Position numbers and translations under genes: made by a program. From NCBI RefSeq assembly GCF_030272615.1, contig NC_081411.1, positions 37,390,640-37,454,639 of the forward strand: a DNA stretch of 64,000 nucleotides. Direction: 5' to 3'. Positions 48,590 to 60,324 of the stretch are shown here, piece after piece. How positions within the stretch are numbered: position 1 is the stretch's first letter; the number at the start of each line of letters is the position of its first letter. A model generated the notes under the pieces. The model had not been told where the DNA came from. It saw only the letters and a program-made list of their open reading frames with translations, and did not search any database. The stretch comes from Cryptomeria japonica (lineage: Eukaryota; Streptophyta; Pinopsida; Cupressales; Cupressaceae).

Positions 48590-49570
48590 TTAGTATAAAC
48601 CCTAGTTAGGGTTTCCTAACCTTATACAAGGGTTATGGTTGAAGACATTCATGACAGACATTTTTCTGTTATATATAGTTATACCTGAGACAAAAATGTT
48701 TACATATTTCATTGAAAAATACAGAGCATAAAATCATAGTAACAGAGTTTTGTTTTGTGCATCACTATTATAACAAGCACATAGAATCTGGTTGAAAACA
48801 GAGCATTGATATTTTTATAGAGATTGAGATTACTCTCTCTGGTTGAGATTGAGATTTTACTCTCTGGTTGTTATACAGAGATCTAAAAAGATTTATTGAT
48901 AATTTTTGTAGCTGGAATAATTGCACGATACTGTTATATCAAACTCGTTCCATTCATTGATAATTTTGTGATTGCAAACTGTAGTGCAATTATAAGGTTA
49001 CCAGTGACTGTAACTTGAGATGGTTTTCTGAATTTGTATGAAACATAGGGGGTTGGTGCTCCTTGAAGTTTGAGACTTCAAAAATAGTGTACTGAGTTGG
49101 TGCTCTTCAAGATAATAAAATAAATTTTACCGAGTAGTTTTTCTACCCCAAGAGGGTTTTCCACTCATGAAAATCTTTGTGTCATGTGTTAAGTGCTTTA
49201 CTCTGCCTCATTATACTGCTCTAATACGTTTATCTTTTTCTCATTCATGAGTTCTATTATCTGCATTTCTTTTGTCATTTTGATGCAAAGCATGTCATGT
49301 TAATTATCTTAGTCAAAGTGCAAAACTGTTCATTGTTATTTTCAATGTTGCAGTATATGTAATGATCAAACTTGTTCTTGCAAGAGTCAGTTTCTGTTAT
49401 AAGCATTAAAAGTTAAATCAATTTATTTGTATTGAATGGTCATAAATACATGCTGTAATAAGATTCAATCCTTCTCCAAGTTCAAGTGTGAACAGATTTT
49501 GTTTTTGTGCAAGATGAGTAAAAAATTCTATTGCCTCTGATTCACCCCCCCCTCTCAGAGTCAATTCACT
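48590..49570 (+). repeat. Copia-type LTR relic (apparently solo)
   Basis: Contains the LTR-like run GAGTTGGTGCTCTTCAAG, TACCCCAAGAGGGTTTTCC, CACTCATGAAAATCTTTGTG and CTTTACTCTGCCTC, and ends near GATTCACCCCCCCCTCTCAG (49540-49560), the C-run that closes several plant copia LTRs. No primer site or coding part follows, so it looks like a decayed solo LTR. The left end is uncertain. Confidence 0.5.
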
Positions 49571-49574
49571 TCCA

Positions 49575-50165
49575 AAAAAAGTTTCCTCAAAGCATCTACT
49601 GTGAGCATATCCTGAAATCATTATAGTGCAAGAGACAACACCTCTTTGCTATAATTATTCAATGAGCATCAAGGCTTAATCAAGGTATCCAGTCTTTGCA
49701 TATCCATCAATCACTATGTTCCATGAAACCAAGTACCATTTGGGTATATGCTCGAAGAGTTTCTAGGCATGATCAACCTGTCCATTTTAAGAATATGCTA
49801 TTGTCAATTGATTCCATAAAACAAGGTTCCTTTTAGGAATCTTGCCAAAGACCTTTGAGCTTAATTAACCTTTCCATTTTGAGCATATGCCCCGATCATC
49901 GCATTCCACACAACCAAATGTCTTTCAGGCATTTTATCAAACAACTCCCCTGTCTCCTCAACTTGCCCATTGTGTGTATACCCTACAATCATTGCACTCT
50001 AGGATAACTTATTTTCCTCGGGCATTCTATGTAATAGTTGCATATCCTACTCAACCAACCCATTCTGTGTACACGCCATAACCATAATAGTCCAACAATC
50101 CAAAATTCCTCTCTGGCATTTCCTCAAATAGTTTTCTTGCTTCCTAAAAGAATTCCACAATCAAG
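49575..50165 (-). pseudogene. PPR protein gene relic, second locus
   Basis: On the minus strand repeats read KLFEHIPKWYLVSWNIVIDG then YAKTGYLD, GKIPKRNLVLWNQLTIAYS then NGQVDHA, and MISGYAHSRCFEETFF, matching the PLS-class pattern of about 31-35 residues per repeat (MPxRNxVSWNxMIxGYxxNG). Many stops and shifts are present. At least five repeat units can be made out. It is non-functional and has no flanking start or C-terminal domain. Confidence 0.75.
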
Positions 50166-51179
50166 GCTTCAAATTGACAATCCTAGCTTTGTGTTCCATC
50201 ATTTGAAATGTAACCTTGTTTTTCAATGATATTGTTATATGAGGATCTATTCATATTAAACTTAATTATTTTGCATACAGAGGCTTTTGCCTCCAACTCA
50301 TTGAATCAATTCTTATTATCTATACTTCAGTCTCACAAACATCCTAGTAAAAACTTATTGTACAAGGAGTAAACATAAACTAGATCAAAGATGAATACAA
50401 CTTGCCTCCTAGGGTGCACTAGCTGCAATTCAATATGCTCCAAAATATAAATACTAGAATACCATTCATTTCAATGTACAATTAGGGACTAGTGGTCAAT
50501 GGCCTAGACAAACAATGAATGAAGACACACTATTGTTCTTATACAAATGTGGATCCAAAATTGGACACGATTTGGAAAGCGCTTCATAGGGTTTGGTATG
50601 CACATCTTATTATTCCTCATAGAGAAAGATAAGTTTACAATGCCAAGCAAATCGTGTTTCCACCTTCAAATTAACCATTGTTAGCTTAAATCTTGTACCT
50701 ACACAATCGATTGACATGTCAAGTGTACTTGCATGATATATAAAGCCGAAGAAAATGATATAATAACTAACCGAAAGTAATTCAATTAAGGTATAAATGA
50801 CATGTGACAACATCATATTTGCCTTGATTATAATCTACCTATTTATATATAATATACAATTAATACAACATGCATGACTCTAATGCATATAAGCAAATCA
50901 TTGAATCCAAAATTTGCAATTAATCCATTATCCTCCCAAGGTTACAAAGAAAATGATGAAGCTAAGAGAGCTATATAAATTTAATCTTACATATAAATAC
51001 AACACATGCATTCAAGTAGCAATATAGTGAAATAAAGATTGTTTCCTTATTAGCAACTTTGCAACTTACAGAATTTGGTAGAAATGTTGAGTCGATTGAA
51101 GATTTTTTCTCTAATTAGGAAAAAAATAAAACGGTTGAAAATTGTTTTTGATTGTTTGTAGCTTCGAGTCAGAATTTTA
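50166..51179. other. AT-rich spacer
   Basis: No gene seen. Confidence 0.4.
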
Positions 51180-51535
51180 GTGATCTACTTGATGCTTATG
51201 TGATATACACAGTAGTTAGCAAAATAAAATCTAATTAATGGTCAAATATTTTAGTTTATTCGGACTTACATTTACAAAACATTGAATGCTAAAATTTCTA
51301 TTTCATAGACTATTTAAGGCTAAAAGAATAAGCTTTTCCCTTCTGATTGGGTATATTGTTTTGAATTAGTTGTTACTAAGATCTACTTGATGCTTATTTG
51401 ATACACACAGTAGTTAGTGACATAAAGCTTAACTAATGGTCAAATATTTTAGTTTACACGGACTTATATTTAACAAAATATTGAATGGTAAAGCTTGTAT
51501 TTCATAGATTGTTTAAGGCTAAAAGAATAAGTACC
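51180..51535. repeat. ~198-bp tandem duplication
   Basis: GATCTACTTGATGCTTAT at 51182 and 51380, followed in both by ACACAGTAGTTAG, AATGGTCAAATATTTTAGTT and TTTAAGGCTAAAAGAATAAG. Confidence 0.7.
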
Positions 51536-51539
51536 CTTA

Positions 51540-52292
51540 TTTAAGACTAAATTTTGTTTCGTACATAATTCTCTAAGATTGAATAAAAATTACATGTTAT
51601 ACTCATACAAGTATGGTGGTATGCATGCTCCCTCATCATAATGAAAGACACTATTCGAGATCAAAAACATTTCTTTGTTCTCTTTTATCCTTTTCAATCC
51701 CAAGAGAGTCAAATATGTATCTTCTTTTCTTTTGATACAATGTGATTTTGGAGATCACAAGTTCTTTCTCTTTTTTCTCTCTCGTTGCTTGTACCTTGGA
51801 CTTCATTACCAAAGCAATGACCCAAGCCTTCATGTCAAGTTTGGTTAAGCTAATATCTGGTAACCCATCAATGTGACAGTCTCATCTACTCTCTATGGTC
51901 TAGACAATGTTGTGTCTCAAGAGGCTACCCTCTCACACTAGTCCGTCGGAGATAACCTCTTATTTAATGGAATATGGTCTCCACATATCTTTAGGTATTC
52001 AAGAAAACACCAAACAACCTTGTGCACGCTAGATAGAAAAAAATGGTTACATTGGATTGCAATTCACCAATCTATAGATTTCATAGAGAAGTTACTAAAC
52101 CCTACCCCTAAATGTTTTTGTTAAATGTTTATGCTCTACCTTTATATCATTGAGCAATCTTGGGTGATAAAAACATCTAGTGTCATGAGCTCTACACTCA
52201 TTGCTTAGATAAGGCATATCAGTGGGCTTAGAATTATTCACATTCTTAATTGAATAAATTTAGGTTGTCCTTATGTTTTCCATGTCTTGTAG
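51540..52292 (-). repeat. 0.7-kb dispersed repeat with a coding-like frame, copy B
   Basis: Same repeat as 25860-26575 (shared words include TAGATTTCATAGAGAAGTTA, CTAAACCCTACCCCTAAATG and CACCAAACAACCTTGTGCA). On the minus strand it keeps MKAWVIALVMKSKVQA and REKKEKELVISKITLYQKK. Estimated identity to copy A is 85-90 per cent. Family not recognised. Confidence 0.55.
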
Positions 52293-54025
52293 TTGAAACC
52301 TATAAATTCTCCCCCTTAACTCCAAACCATCAAACATTTTACAAACATCAACGTCATCCAATATAAACCTTCTACCTCTGTTCAAATCTAAATCCAAAAT
52401 GCGACAAAATTAAATCTTGAACCAGAGATTGAAACCCTCATCTCATATATATATATAGTGTTTGTTGTTCGATGTTGTAGACCTCTATTGCAAAATTCAA
52501 TATGGATATACAATTCCCTAATTTTTTTTGGTGCATCTTCTTCTCAAATAGCGAAAGCTGAAAATTTTGCAAATTTTTTATAGGGTAATAGATTGGAGAC
52601 TTTGATCTTGTGCCCCCATGCTTTTGGTTTCTTTGACAGATCTGATCTAGATTTTTTGGTGGTTGCCAAACTTCTCCAATTGATGACTCTTTGGGTTCCT
52701 CTGGTTTCATGCATTTTGATAGGTGATGATTATCTCTGAGTGTGTTTTTATTTTTCTCTCACAACAATCATTTTTCCAGCGAAAATTCCATCCTTTCCAG
52801 GCATGCACTCTATCGCTCTGCCCTTTTTTTCCTTGGAAGCTAACTTTTTCTGCATTTTCTTCACACTTTCTAAGCAATAACCATTCTCCTTGCACAGAGA
52901 GACATTTACACATTTTGTGGTGATTTTGAGGCGGGGTTAAGGCTTTTCTGGCTTTTCTATGTCGTTGCCTCCACATTTTGGGCTTGTTTCGATTTGGGGA
53001 TGCCTTTTGCAGCCTGGTGGCAAAGTTTTTATGAGTCACCTATTTGAGAGATGACATGCATTGTGGAAGGTATTTCTTATCGCAGACATCCCTTGCGTGA
53101 TAATGATTTTTTCTGTGGTTTTAATCCAAGAAGCCTACTTGCTGGTGGTTCCTTTCTTGTATGAGATCGGCTGACATCTTTTTCCACTTGCAGACGTCTC
53201 TCTGTTTCGGCGTGTGTGGCCATTTTAATATTACCATCGACTAATTTTTTGGTTGCGACCTGTCACTTGGTGGACCTACACACATTTTTAGCAATCTACA
53301 ACTAGTTTTTCCATAGAGGCCTATTTTGAAAGGTGGCGATTTGACAGCTTCCTCAATAATCTTGGCATCGACATTTTAGTTTTGTCTTTCTGTTGTTTTT
53401 TGTCCTCAGACGAGGGATTCTTTAATTACAGACATGAAAGTCTAGTTTTTCTTTTCGATTTTGTTGTGGATGAGCATCTTTTTCATGCACGGCTATAGTT
53501 TTTCCCTTATGAGACTTCTGAACACCGATGAGCTTTTCCTCTGGCATCAAATGCTCTCTCTCACCCCTACGTAGCAGTCAACATTATGTAGTTTCAACTG
53601 ATATGAGAAGTGCCTTTTAATCAATTTCATCGAAAAATTTATGTTATTAGAATCCCTCTCTCTCTCTGAGCAGCATTTTTATTATTAATAAAGCGACAAC
53701 TGCAATTTATGACAAGAATATGTGATTTTTTGGCGATAGATGCACCGTTTTCAAGTTTTTGGCCTGATCAAATCTCATATTATTGGTCGACCTTGTCTTC
53801 ACACATGGCAACATTTTTTTCACTGGCGGTTGTTTGGGTTCCCAAGCCCGTCAGCTTCTTTTGTACGTTGTGAGGTTCGATTTTGGCTAGTGATTGAGAA
53901 TTACATATCATCTTAAGTTTTTTCTATTTGGGAAGGTTTTGCAAATCCATGCATGGGATTTTTGTTTCCTCCCAAGGCAGCTTCTTCTCAATTCAGAGGT
54001 TGTCTCGCGACCTCAGCATTTTTTT
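52293..54025. other. Spacer with T-rich plus strand
   Basis: Two minus-strand open frames (52438-52710 and 52707-53039) are rich in Lys, Gln and Asn and carry no recognised motif. They may be chance. CTCTCTCT and GTGGTTGCCA-type words suggest old transposon non-coding sequence. Nothing can be assigned. Confidence 0.3.
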
Positions 54026-54151
54026 TCTTTATCGGTCTTTTGTGACTTCAATTTTCATCACATTTTTTCCCACAAAATGGGCTATATATTTTTATCGGTC
54101 TTTTGTGACTTCTATTTTCATCGCATTAGTTTTCCACAAAATGGGCTATAT
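54026..54151. repeat. 63-bp tandem duplication
   Basis: ATCGGTCTTTTGTGACTTC at 54031 and at 54094, each followed by ATTTTCATC and CACAAAATGGGCTATATA. It also explains the repeated open frame there, which is not a gene. Confidence 0.8.
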
Positions 54152-54384
54152 ATTCTTTATAGTGTGCTTTGGATAGGCTATGGCAATTTTCTCAGTCAAC
54201 ATTGACTTTTTTGGGGTTGTGTCCCTAGTTGGCCTCTTGTCCACTCCATTTGTATAAGGGGATTTATTTTGTGTTGGCAGAAGCTTTTTGAGTCATATAT
54301 CATCAGAAAGTTAGTTCAGTGCTCTTTGTAGTGGTATAGTTATTTTCTTTATATTTTGTTATTGGTAAATTTAATCTATCAAAA

Positions 54385-54640
54385 AATGGGGGTTTCGAAG
54401 TTCAACATTCAAAATGGGGTTTTGGTAATACGATAAGCTTCAAAATTGTGTTTTGAAGCTCATGGTTTCAAAACTCACATTTTGAAGCTTCTTGTGTCTC
54501 CAAACACCCATTTTGATGCTTTCAAACTGGGGTTTTGGAAGAACAAGCTTCAAAATGAGGATTTTGGGAGTACGATAAGCTTCAAAATCGCATTTTGAAG
54601 TTCGTGGCTTCGGAATCAAAAGTCACATTTTGAAAAAAAT
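54385..54640. repeat. Cluster of short palindromes built on TTCAAAA/TTTTGAA
   Basis: AGCTTCAAAA and TTTTGAAGCT are separated by five bases at 54436-54460 (perfect 10-base arms). A near-copy AAGCTTCAAAATCGCATTTT then GAAGTT lies at 54577-54602. Several more TTCAAAATG, CATTTTGAAG and TTTTGGAAG words lie in both orientations between them. No coding frame is seen. Confidence 0.65.
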
Positions 54641-54660
54641 TATTTTACCAATAAAACAGT

Positions 54661-54792
54661 GGGTTTGTGGGTAGAAACAATAGGTTTGCATTCTATCGCA
54701 GTTTTTTCTACAGTATTTTATTAAAATTCTATATTTTGTAACTGAAATAGCGGGTTTGTGGGTAGAAATGCCGGGTTTATGGGTAGAAACAA
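54661..54792. repeat. Repeated GGGTTTGTGGGTAGAAA motif
   Basis: Three copies at 54661, 54752 and 54773 (third as GGGTTTATGGGTAGAAAC). Confidence 0.7.
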
Positions 54793-56940
54793 CATGTTTG
54801 CACTAAAAAAAATAGATTTTATTTTCTCAAGTATATTTTATTCAATTTTTTTGGTTTTTTTGACACTCTAGATGATTACTTGCTCATTTTGACTCCTAGG
54901 AACATTTTGTTTGTATGGGAAGACTTCACTCAAGCTATTCTACATGCATTTCTAGCATTTTGTCCTATTTGGACTTTATGAGAATCTTTGAAGTATGCAC
55001 TTAGGAAAAGTGCCACTTTTGTGTATGCCTTTTGGGGATTTTTCACATTTTGTTGTGTCTTATTTGTAGTGTATTATAAAGTCTCATGGGGGGTTTGTAT
55101 TGAGCTTCTTGCTCCATATGTATGTGCATTGGTTGCACACCCTTTTTCAATTGCAAGTAGTTTCTTGTGCACATTCAAATACTTCTTCATGCACTACTTG
55201 GTGACAAATAATCCACTCAAACCAGCATCTACCTATATAAATCCAAACCCATAATAAAATAAGAAAACCCTTAATCCAATAAAAATGCAATCCTTTCTTA
55301 ACAACTTTAGCCTATCCTAAGTATAGTCATCAAACTCAAATTATGTCTTAGGAACCTAGTTTTCCCTAAGAATAGAAAATATAATCAAGTTGAATCATCC
55401 TAATAAATTAATATCCCAATTATCCACTAAAAAAAGTCCAAAGCTGACCATATTACCATCTATATTAAATCCTAGAATTTAAATATAAGCAAAATATAAG
55501 CTTAGAAAATCAATACAAAGATTATTTATCCATGCAAATCCAAAATCATGGCTACTTTTTGTTTCATTTAGTCTCCTCATCATGTAACAAATCCTTACAC
55601 TGATTATGAAGCTACTATATTTTTGTGTAAAGAAGAATACATTCCATCTAAACATTATTATGATATTGATAACCTTATGAAGAAAGATAAATTCACTCAC
55701 AAACCCTTGGTTGTTATTATAATCTTGCTCCAAAATCTAATTTCCCATCAATACATACTTTAGAACAAGAGTGATCTACCAAAGGTTATTTTGACCACAC
55801 ATGAACGCTTATAAATTGAAACAATAGTTAACTAATATAACAACCTTCAAGGATTTTCTCCAAGGTCTATATACAAATTATCTTAACCCACAAAGTACAA
55901 CCTAAGTTGTTTCATTATGCAATATTGCTAGTCCTGTATCATCCAAGTGTCTCATTGAACATTATCATCAATCCCAAATCCACCAAAAATCTCATCTTCA
56001 TCAAAATCTATATTAATAAATATTTAAGATGATTTCTCCGTCCATGTGCTCAACTATGTCTCACTTAACATTTGATAAGGTCTTATTTATATTCCTCACT
56101 TATTGATAAATGATGGAAATGAATTAGAAATATCCTTGGATGAGAAAATTTGAGAAAGGGGATGACCTACCATTAACACATGGATTGATGAGGCGGAATG
56201 ATAAAGAGGATTGTAATGTATAAAATAAATAAATAAAACATTTGTTTACTTCATGAACAAGGTGCAAAATTAAATAAATAGTTTGAGTTATATATAATTT
56301 TTGTAGAAGTCTTAACTAATTAATTTTTTTTGAATTTTTCTATTATAGTGTACCAAAAGATTAACTAGTTAAATAATTGTTTTAAATTAATAGTTTACAG
56401 AAAATAATGAATTAATCAAATAATGAAAAATTATTTAATTGATCATAGAGGGAAAAGAAGAATAAATTAATTAAATAATAAAATTATTTGATTAATAGTA
56501 GAGAGAAAATGATGAATTGATTAAATAGTTTTAAAAAAGATTACTAGATAAAATGTTAGAATAATTAAATAATTATTTAAATAATGTGGAGAGAAGGATT
56601 ACTGATAAGGCAATAAATATATGAAAGTACATTAATCATTCTTAGTTATCTACACCAACATCCAAAATCCTATCTTGTATCCCTAATACAAATCTGTCAA
56701 TTCCATGCGAACATCCAATAAGAATAATAAATTGCAAAATACTCCACATAATAATATTTTAAAAAATAAAAGAAAACAAATGAAAAGAAAAAAATGGGAA
56801 AAGAGAAATTATTTTCCAATAATAAAAAACAACTCATTTGGCATATTGCAGAAGTAATGTGATGCAAAACTGGAATAATATGCATCGAGTCATAGAAGCT
56901 ACATTACTTTAAAATGGCACTATGTCACTCATCTTGCTTT
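54793..56940. other. AT-rich spacer
   Basis: No gene seen. From about 56230 it is dominated by AATTAAT/AAATAATT words like those at 6240-6500. Confidence 0.4.
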
Positions 56941-58490
56941 CTTTCTTGGTCCACCAATTTACAGCTATTATTTTCCCTCTTTGGTTTCTTATCTATTCTT
57001 GTATATGATTTAGTGGTTTATTTGACCCTCCTTGACGAAGATTTGAAGGAAAATATGTGTCGCCTTGGCTTTCTTGGTAGTTTTTTCTATGGTATGGAGT
57101 TTTATTCTTATAGTTGCAAGCTGTCGTCATTCTACTTTTTCTACTATAATTTTTGTTTCTCTTGGATGAGTACTTAAAACCCCTAGCACTTGGTGTTTGT
57201 ATTTGTTCAATCTATTGGAGTCCTAAAATCTGCATGCTATGTGGGTGGTGGTGGGGTCTTGTATTTTGGATGGTGGTGTTGGGGTTGTTGTTTCTAACTT
57301 ACATGGGGTCACCCCTATGTCTCTTACCCATGATAAATCTATTTCACTTGAGGCTTCTCATCCTCATAGATCCTTTGTTGCTATGGAAAAAGGTTTTTCT
57401 TGGGTTTATCTTCTATAAAAGTTAAGGGCTTTGATGTTTACAAGGGTTTTTAGTATGGTAACCCTTTACATGATCCAGTAAATAGTTCTATCACCTATTG
57501 CATTTGATGTTATAGTTCATGTTGTGTCTCTAGGGTGTAATGTTATTGGATTCAAGAATTACTTCAAGAGTAAGGGTTTTATTTACAAATTTTTTCTTAT
57601 GTCGCCTTCCCTCCTAGATTTGAGCAATTGAATTTTTGAAAAATGGATTCCTTTGTTTGAATGTAAGATATAGATTGACCCTTTCGGTAGACCTTTTTGT
57701 TTTGTTTTGATTCTTTTGAGAATAGACATGTTGATATCTATATGTTGGATATGCATTCTCTTTTGATGTAACATTAGTTTCCTCCCTTTAATAATTTGAT
57801 GGCTCCATGTCTATTAATTTTGTGCTTATTATGGTGAGATTAGCTTATCTCCCATTGTAGTTCTAGTTTACTTCTACCTGTGAGGCAATGCTTTGACCAA
57901 CACCTCATTTTTTGTATTTTGGTTGAAGTTGATATAGTGCAAGCTTTTCCTAGTGAGGTTTTGCTACAAGTTAATCACATGTCTTGGTCTCAAATTGTTT
58001 ATTATGAAGGGATTCCTATATATTGAAGACATATTTTTCTATTGGGAACTTGGTATATTTCTATTCTAGTTTCTCTCACAAGTTGTCTTCATCAACTTGG
58101 GTTAAGAAATCTCTTCCTAACCATCTTATGGTGTATCTTGACAATTCAATTACCAATTTTGAAGATTTGGACCTACCCTAATGCATTTTAGAAATTCCTC
58201 TCCCTAGACTCAACATGTCTCCTTGTGTGCAACTAACTAATAATATTTATGCTCGGAATTCTATTCACCCTCAAGTTATAAAGTTATTCTTAATTTTTTT
58301 CATCATCTTCTCTTAGTTCTTCAAATGCTATTGTCTATTAGTTAGACATTTTGAGTGGTTTACTGTCCCCTCTTATCCTAAGGATTTAGATTTGGATGAA
58401 TATTTTTGGATTATTGTACAAAGGAGGAGGAAATCTCTTTCAAAAGTTGGATTCTCTCCCTTATTCCAAGCCCGTAAATGAAATGTTATA
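56941..58490 (+). other. Decayed coding-like stretch of unknown family
   Basis: Several frames carry protein-like words, such as SISLEASHPHRSFVAMEKGF and, further on, FKNYFKSKGFIYKFFLMS followed by IFEKWIPLFE, which would suit an old LINE ORF1, but they are broken repeatedly and no domain can be confirmed. No intact gene. Confidence 0.25.
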
Positions 58491-59610
58491 TAGGTTTTAA
58501 TCAAGCAATAGCTTGTCTTGTTGTCATGTTTCTTTCTTGGGTAACTTGTATAATTTTCTTTCATATTTCTATTGTTCTTCTATTCAAGCGTGGTTGGGGT
58601 CCTATAAAAATTCCACTTTTCTTAATTAAAAATAATATTTTAAATAATAATTTCAACTTAAATAATATATATTTAATATTTAAAAAATAAACAGATAATA
58701 TAGTGAGTATATAGTATAACATCTAGAAATAAGGATGCCAATAGTATATAATTCCATAGATTTCCAAGATACAAGATACAACAATATATAATCTTTGAGT
58801 GCTTGAGTAACATGGTTTTCTATCCATGGGAGGGGGAGAATCATCTAAGTACTTTACCTACAAACATAGACTAGGTAGTCCCCCTCACATCTTTCCACTA
58901 GAATATGTTCAATCCTTTTACAAGGATAATAGATATCATGCACATCTATAGTAGAACCAAATGCACCAACCAAGTAAAAAAATAATATGTATACACTAGC
59001 CATATGTAACCTATTATGGAATGTCCTATATCCCCTTTAGCTAACATGATATACAACTAGTATGGGCCTTCTGACCTATAATAAATTAATAATCTAAATA
59101 ACTAATTAGTTGGTTAATGCAAAGTATAAAGTAAATGTAAGTTATCCTTTAGTTACAAAACTCCCAACACACTCTGCCTTGAGTTGACCCTACTAGTTTA
59201 TACCATATTAGACAAATAACCATAAGAATAGATTGACATATAATCATCAAGTTCCAATCTCATGATATTTCATACTATGATAGGATCTCATCTATATTCA
59301 ATATCCCTTACTTTTAAGTTGATTCTATTACAAAATATATATAATAAATATTATTTTCTAATCTTCCAATATCTCCTACACTCAAGTTTAAGTTTATTGT
59401 ATATCTGATATAATATAACCATAAACAATAAATGTGAAAATTATCAAATAATAATATAATGCAATACTATATAAGCATCGACTAACATAATTATTTAGCA
59501 TAGCTTGCTCTTGAGTACTTGTACAAGCATTTCGATATTAATGAATTGTATACACAACCATTGAGTATAAATTTAATATCATAACCGATTCAATAAACAA
59601 TGACCAATGC
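58491..59610. other. AT-rich spacer
   Basis: No gene seen. Confidence 0.4.
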
Positions 59611-59617
59611 AACTCAC

Positions 59618-60157
59618 TCGTATTCCACATTGGCCTTAGCCTCTGCTGAAGGGGCCACTCCCATAAAATTCATTACCAGATTTATGGCTCCTTGCTCACA
59701 TCACTGTGGATATATGTCGCCCAGGAAGAAAGTGATTCGGCCACTTTCATACCAGCGTCGTCTGCAATGTCTGCAATGATGACTTTGGCTCCATGATTTG
59801 CAAATAGCCGAACAGTGGCCTCTCCAATGCCTGCGGATCCGCCTGTGATTATTGCAACCCTGCCTTGCAATCTGCATCAAACAAATGCATTTTCGTTAAA
59901 AATGTTATCATCCAACAAAAAAAAACCAGTTCAACAAAGTTCTCTGTCTCTGTCTCTGTGCTTATGATGTAAAGAAGACTTAGTATACACCGACACAGAG
60001 AGCCGTTTATGAGTGTAAAATCAACGTACATATTGCTCAATAAACAAGTAGACTTCGAAAAAAGAACAATTTCATTTCAGATAACTTACAAGAGTGAAGA
60101 ATGTTTAAGATAATACATAACCTTCTCCAGAGAGCAGCTGCAACATCTCCCTGACAT
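59618..60157 (-). pseudogene. SDR copy 4: internally deleted pseudogene
   Basis: Minus strand. Exon 1 (60157-60122) starts ATGTCAGGGAGATG and ends GAGAAG|GTTATG, aligning with exon 1 of genes 1 and 2 but 36 instead of 41 bases, so it joins exon 2 out of frame. The 250-base intron ends GATGCAG. Exon 2 starts at 59871 and reads [20 protein letters not shown], then Asp of [10 protein letters not shown], then [10 protein letters not shown] and a stop. Directly beyond lies LVMNFMGVAPSAEAKANVE, which matches the family's substrate-loop region around residue 200, so about 130 codons including the active site were deleted. It is clearly more diverged from genes 1-3 than they are from each other: an old, separate paralogue. 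Confidence 0.85.
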
Positions 60158-60324
60158 ATTTTCAAGCTCCAAAATACCCTTGAATGATTAGTTTTCGAAG
60201 AACCGGCTTAATAGCAGACCTGCGTGGAATCTGTTTTATTTTGTGGAATTCAATTTATATTATCTATATTGGTTTATATCCAATTATCATCGGTACCCAT
60301 TTTAACTAGTGCAACATATCAACC

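Noticed and set aside
52438-53039. Pair of Lys/Asn-rich minus-strand genes
   Set aside because: No motif, poor codon pattern, and T-rich plus strand expected to give such frames by chance.
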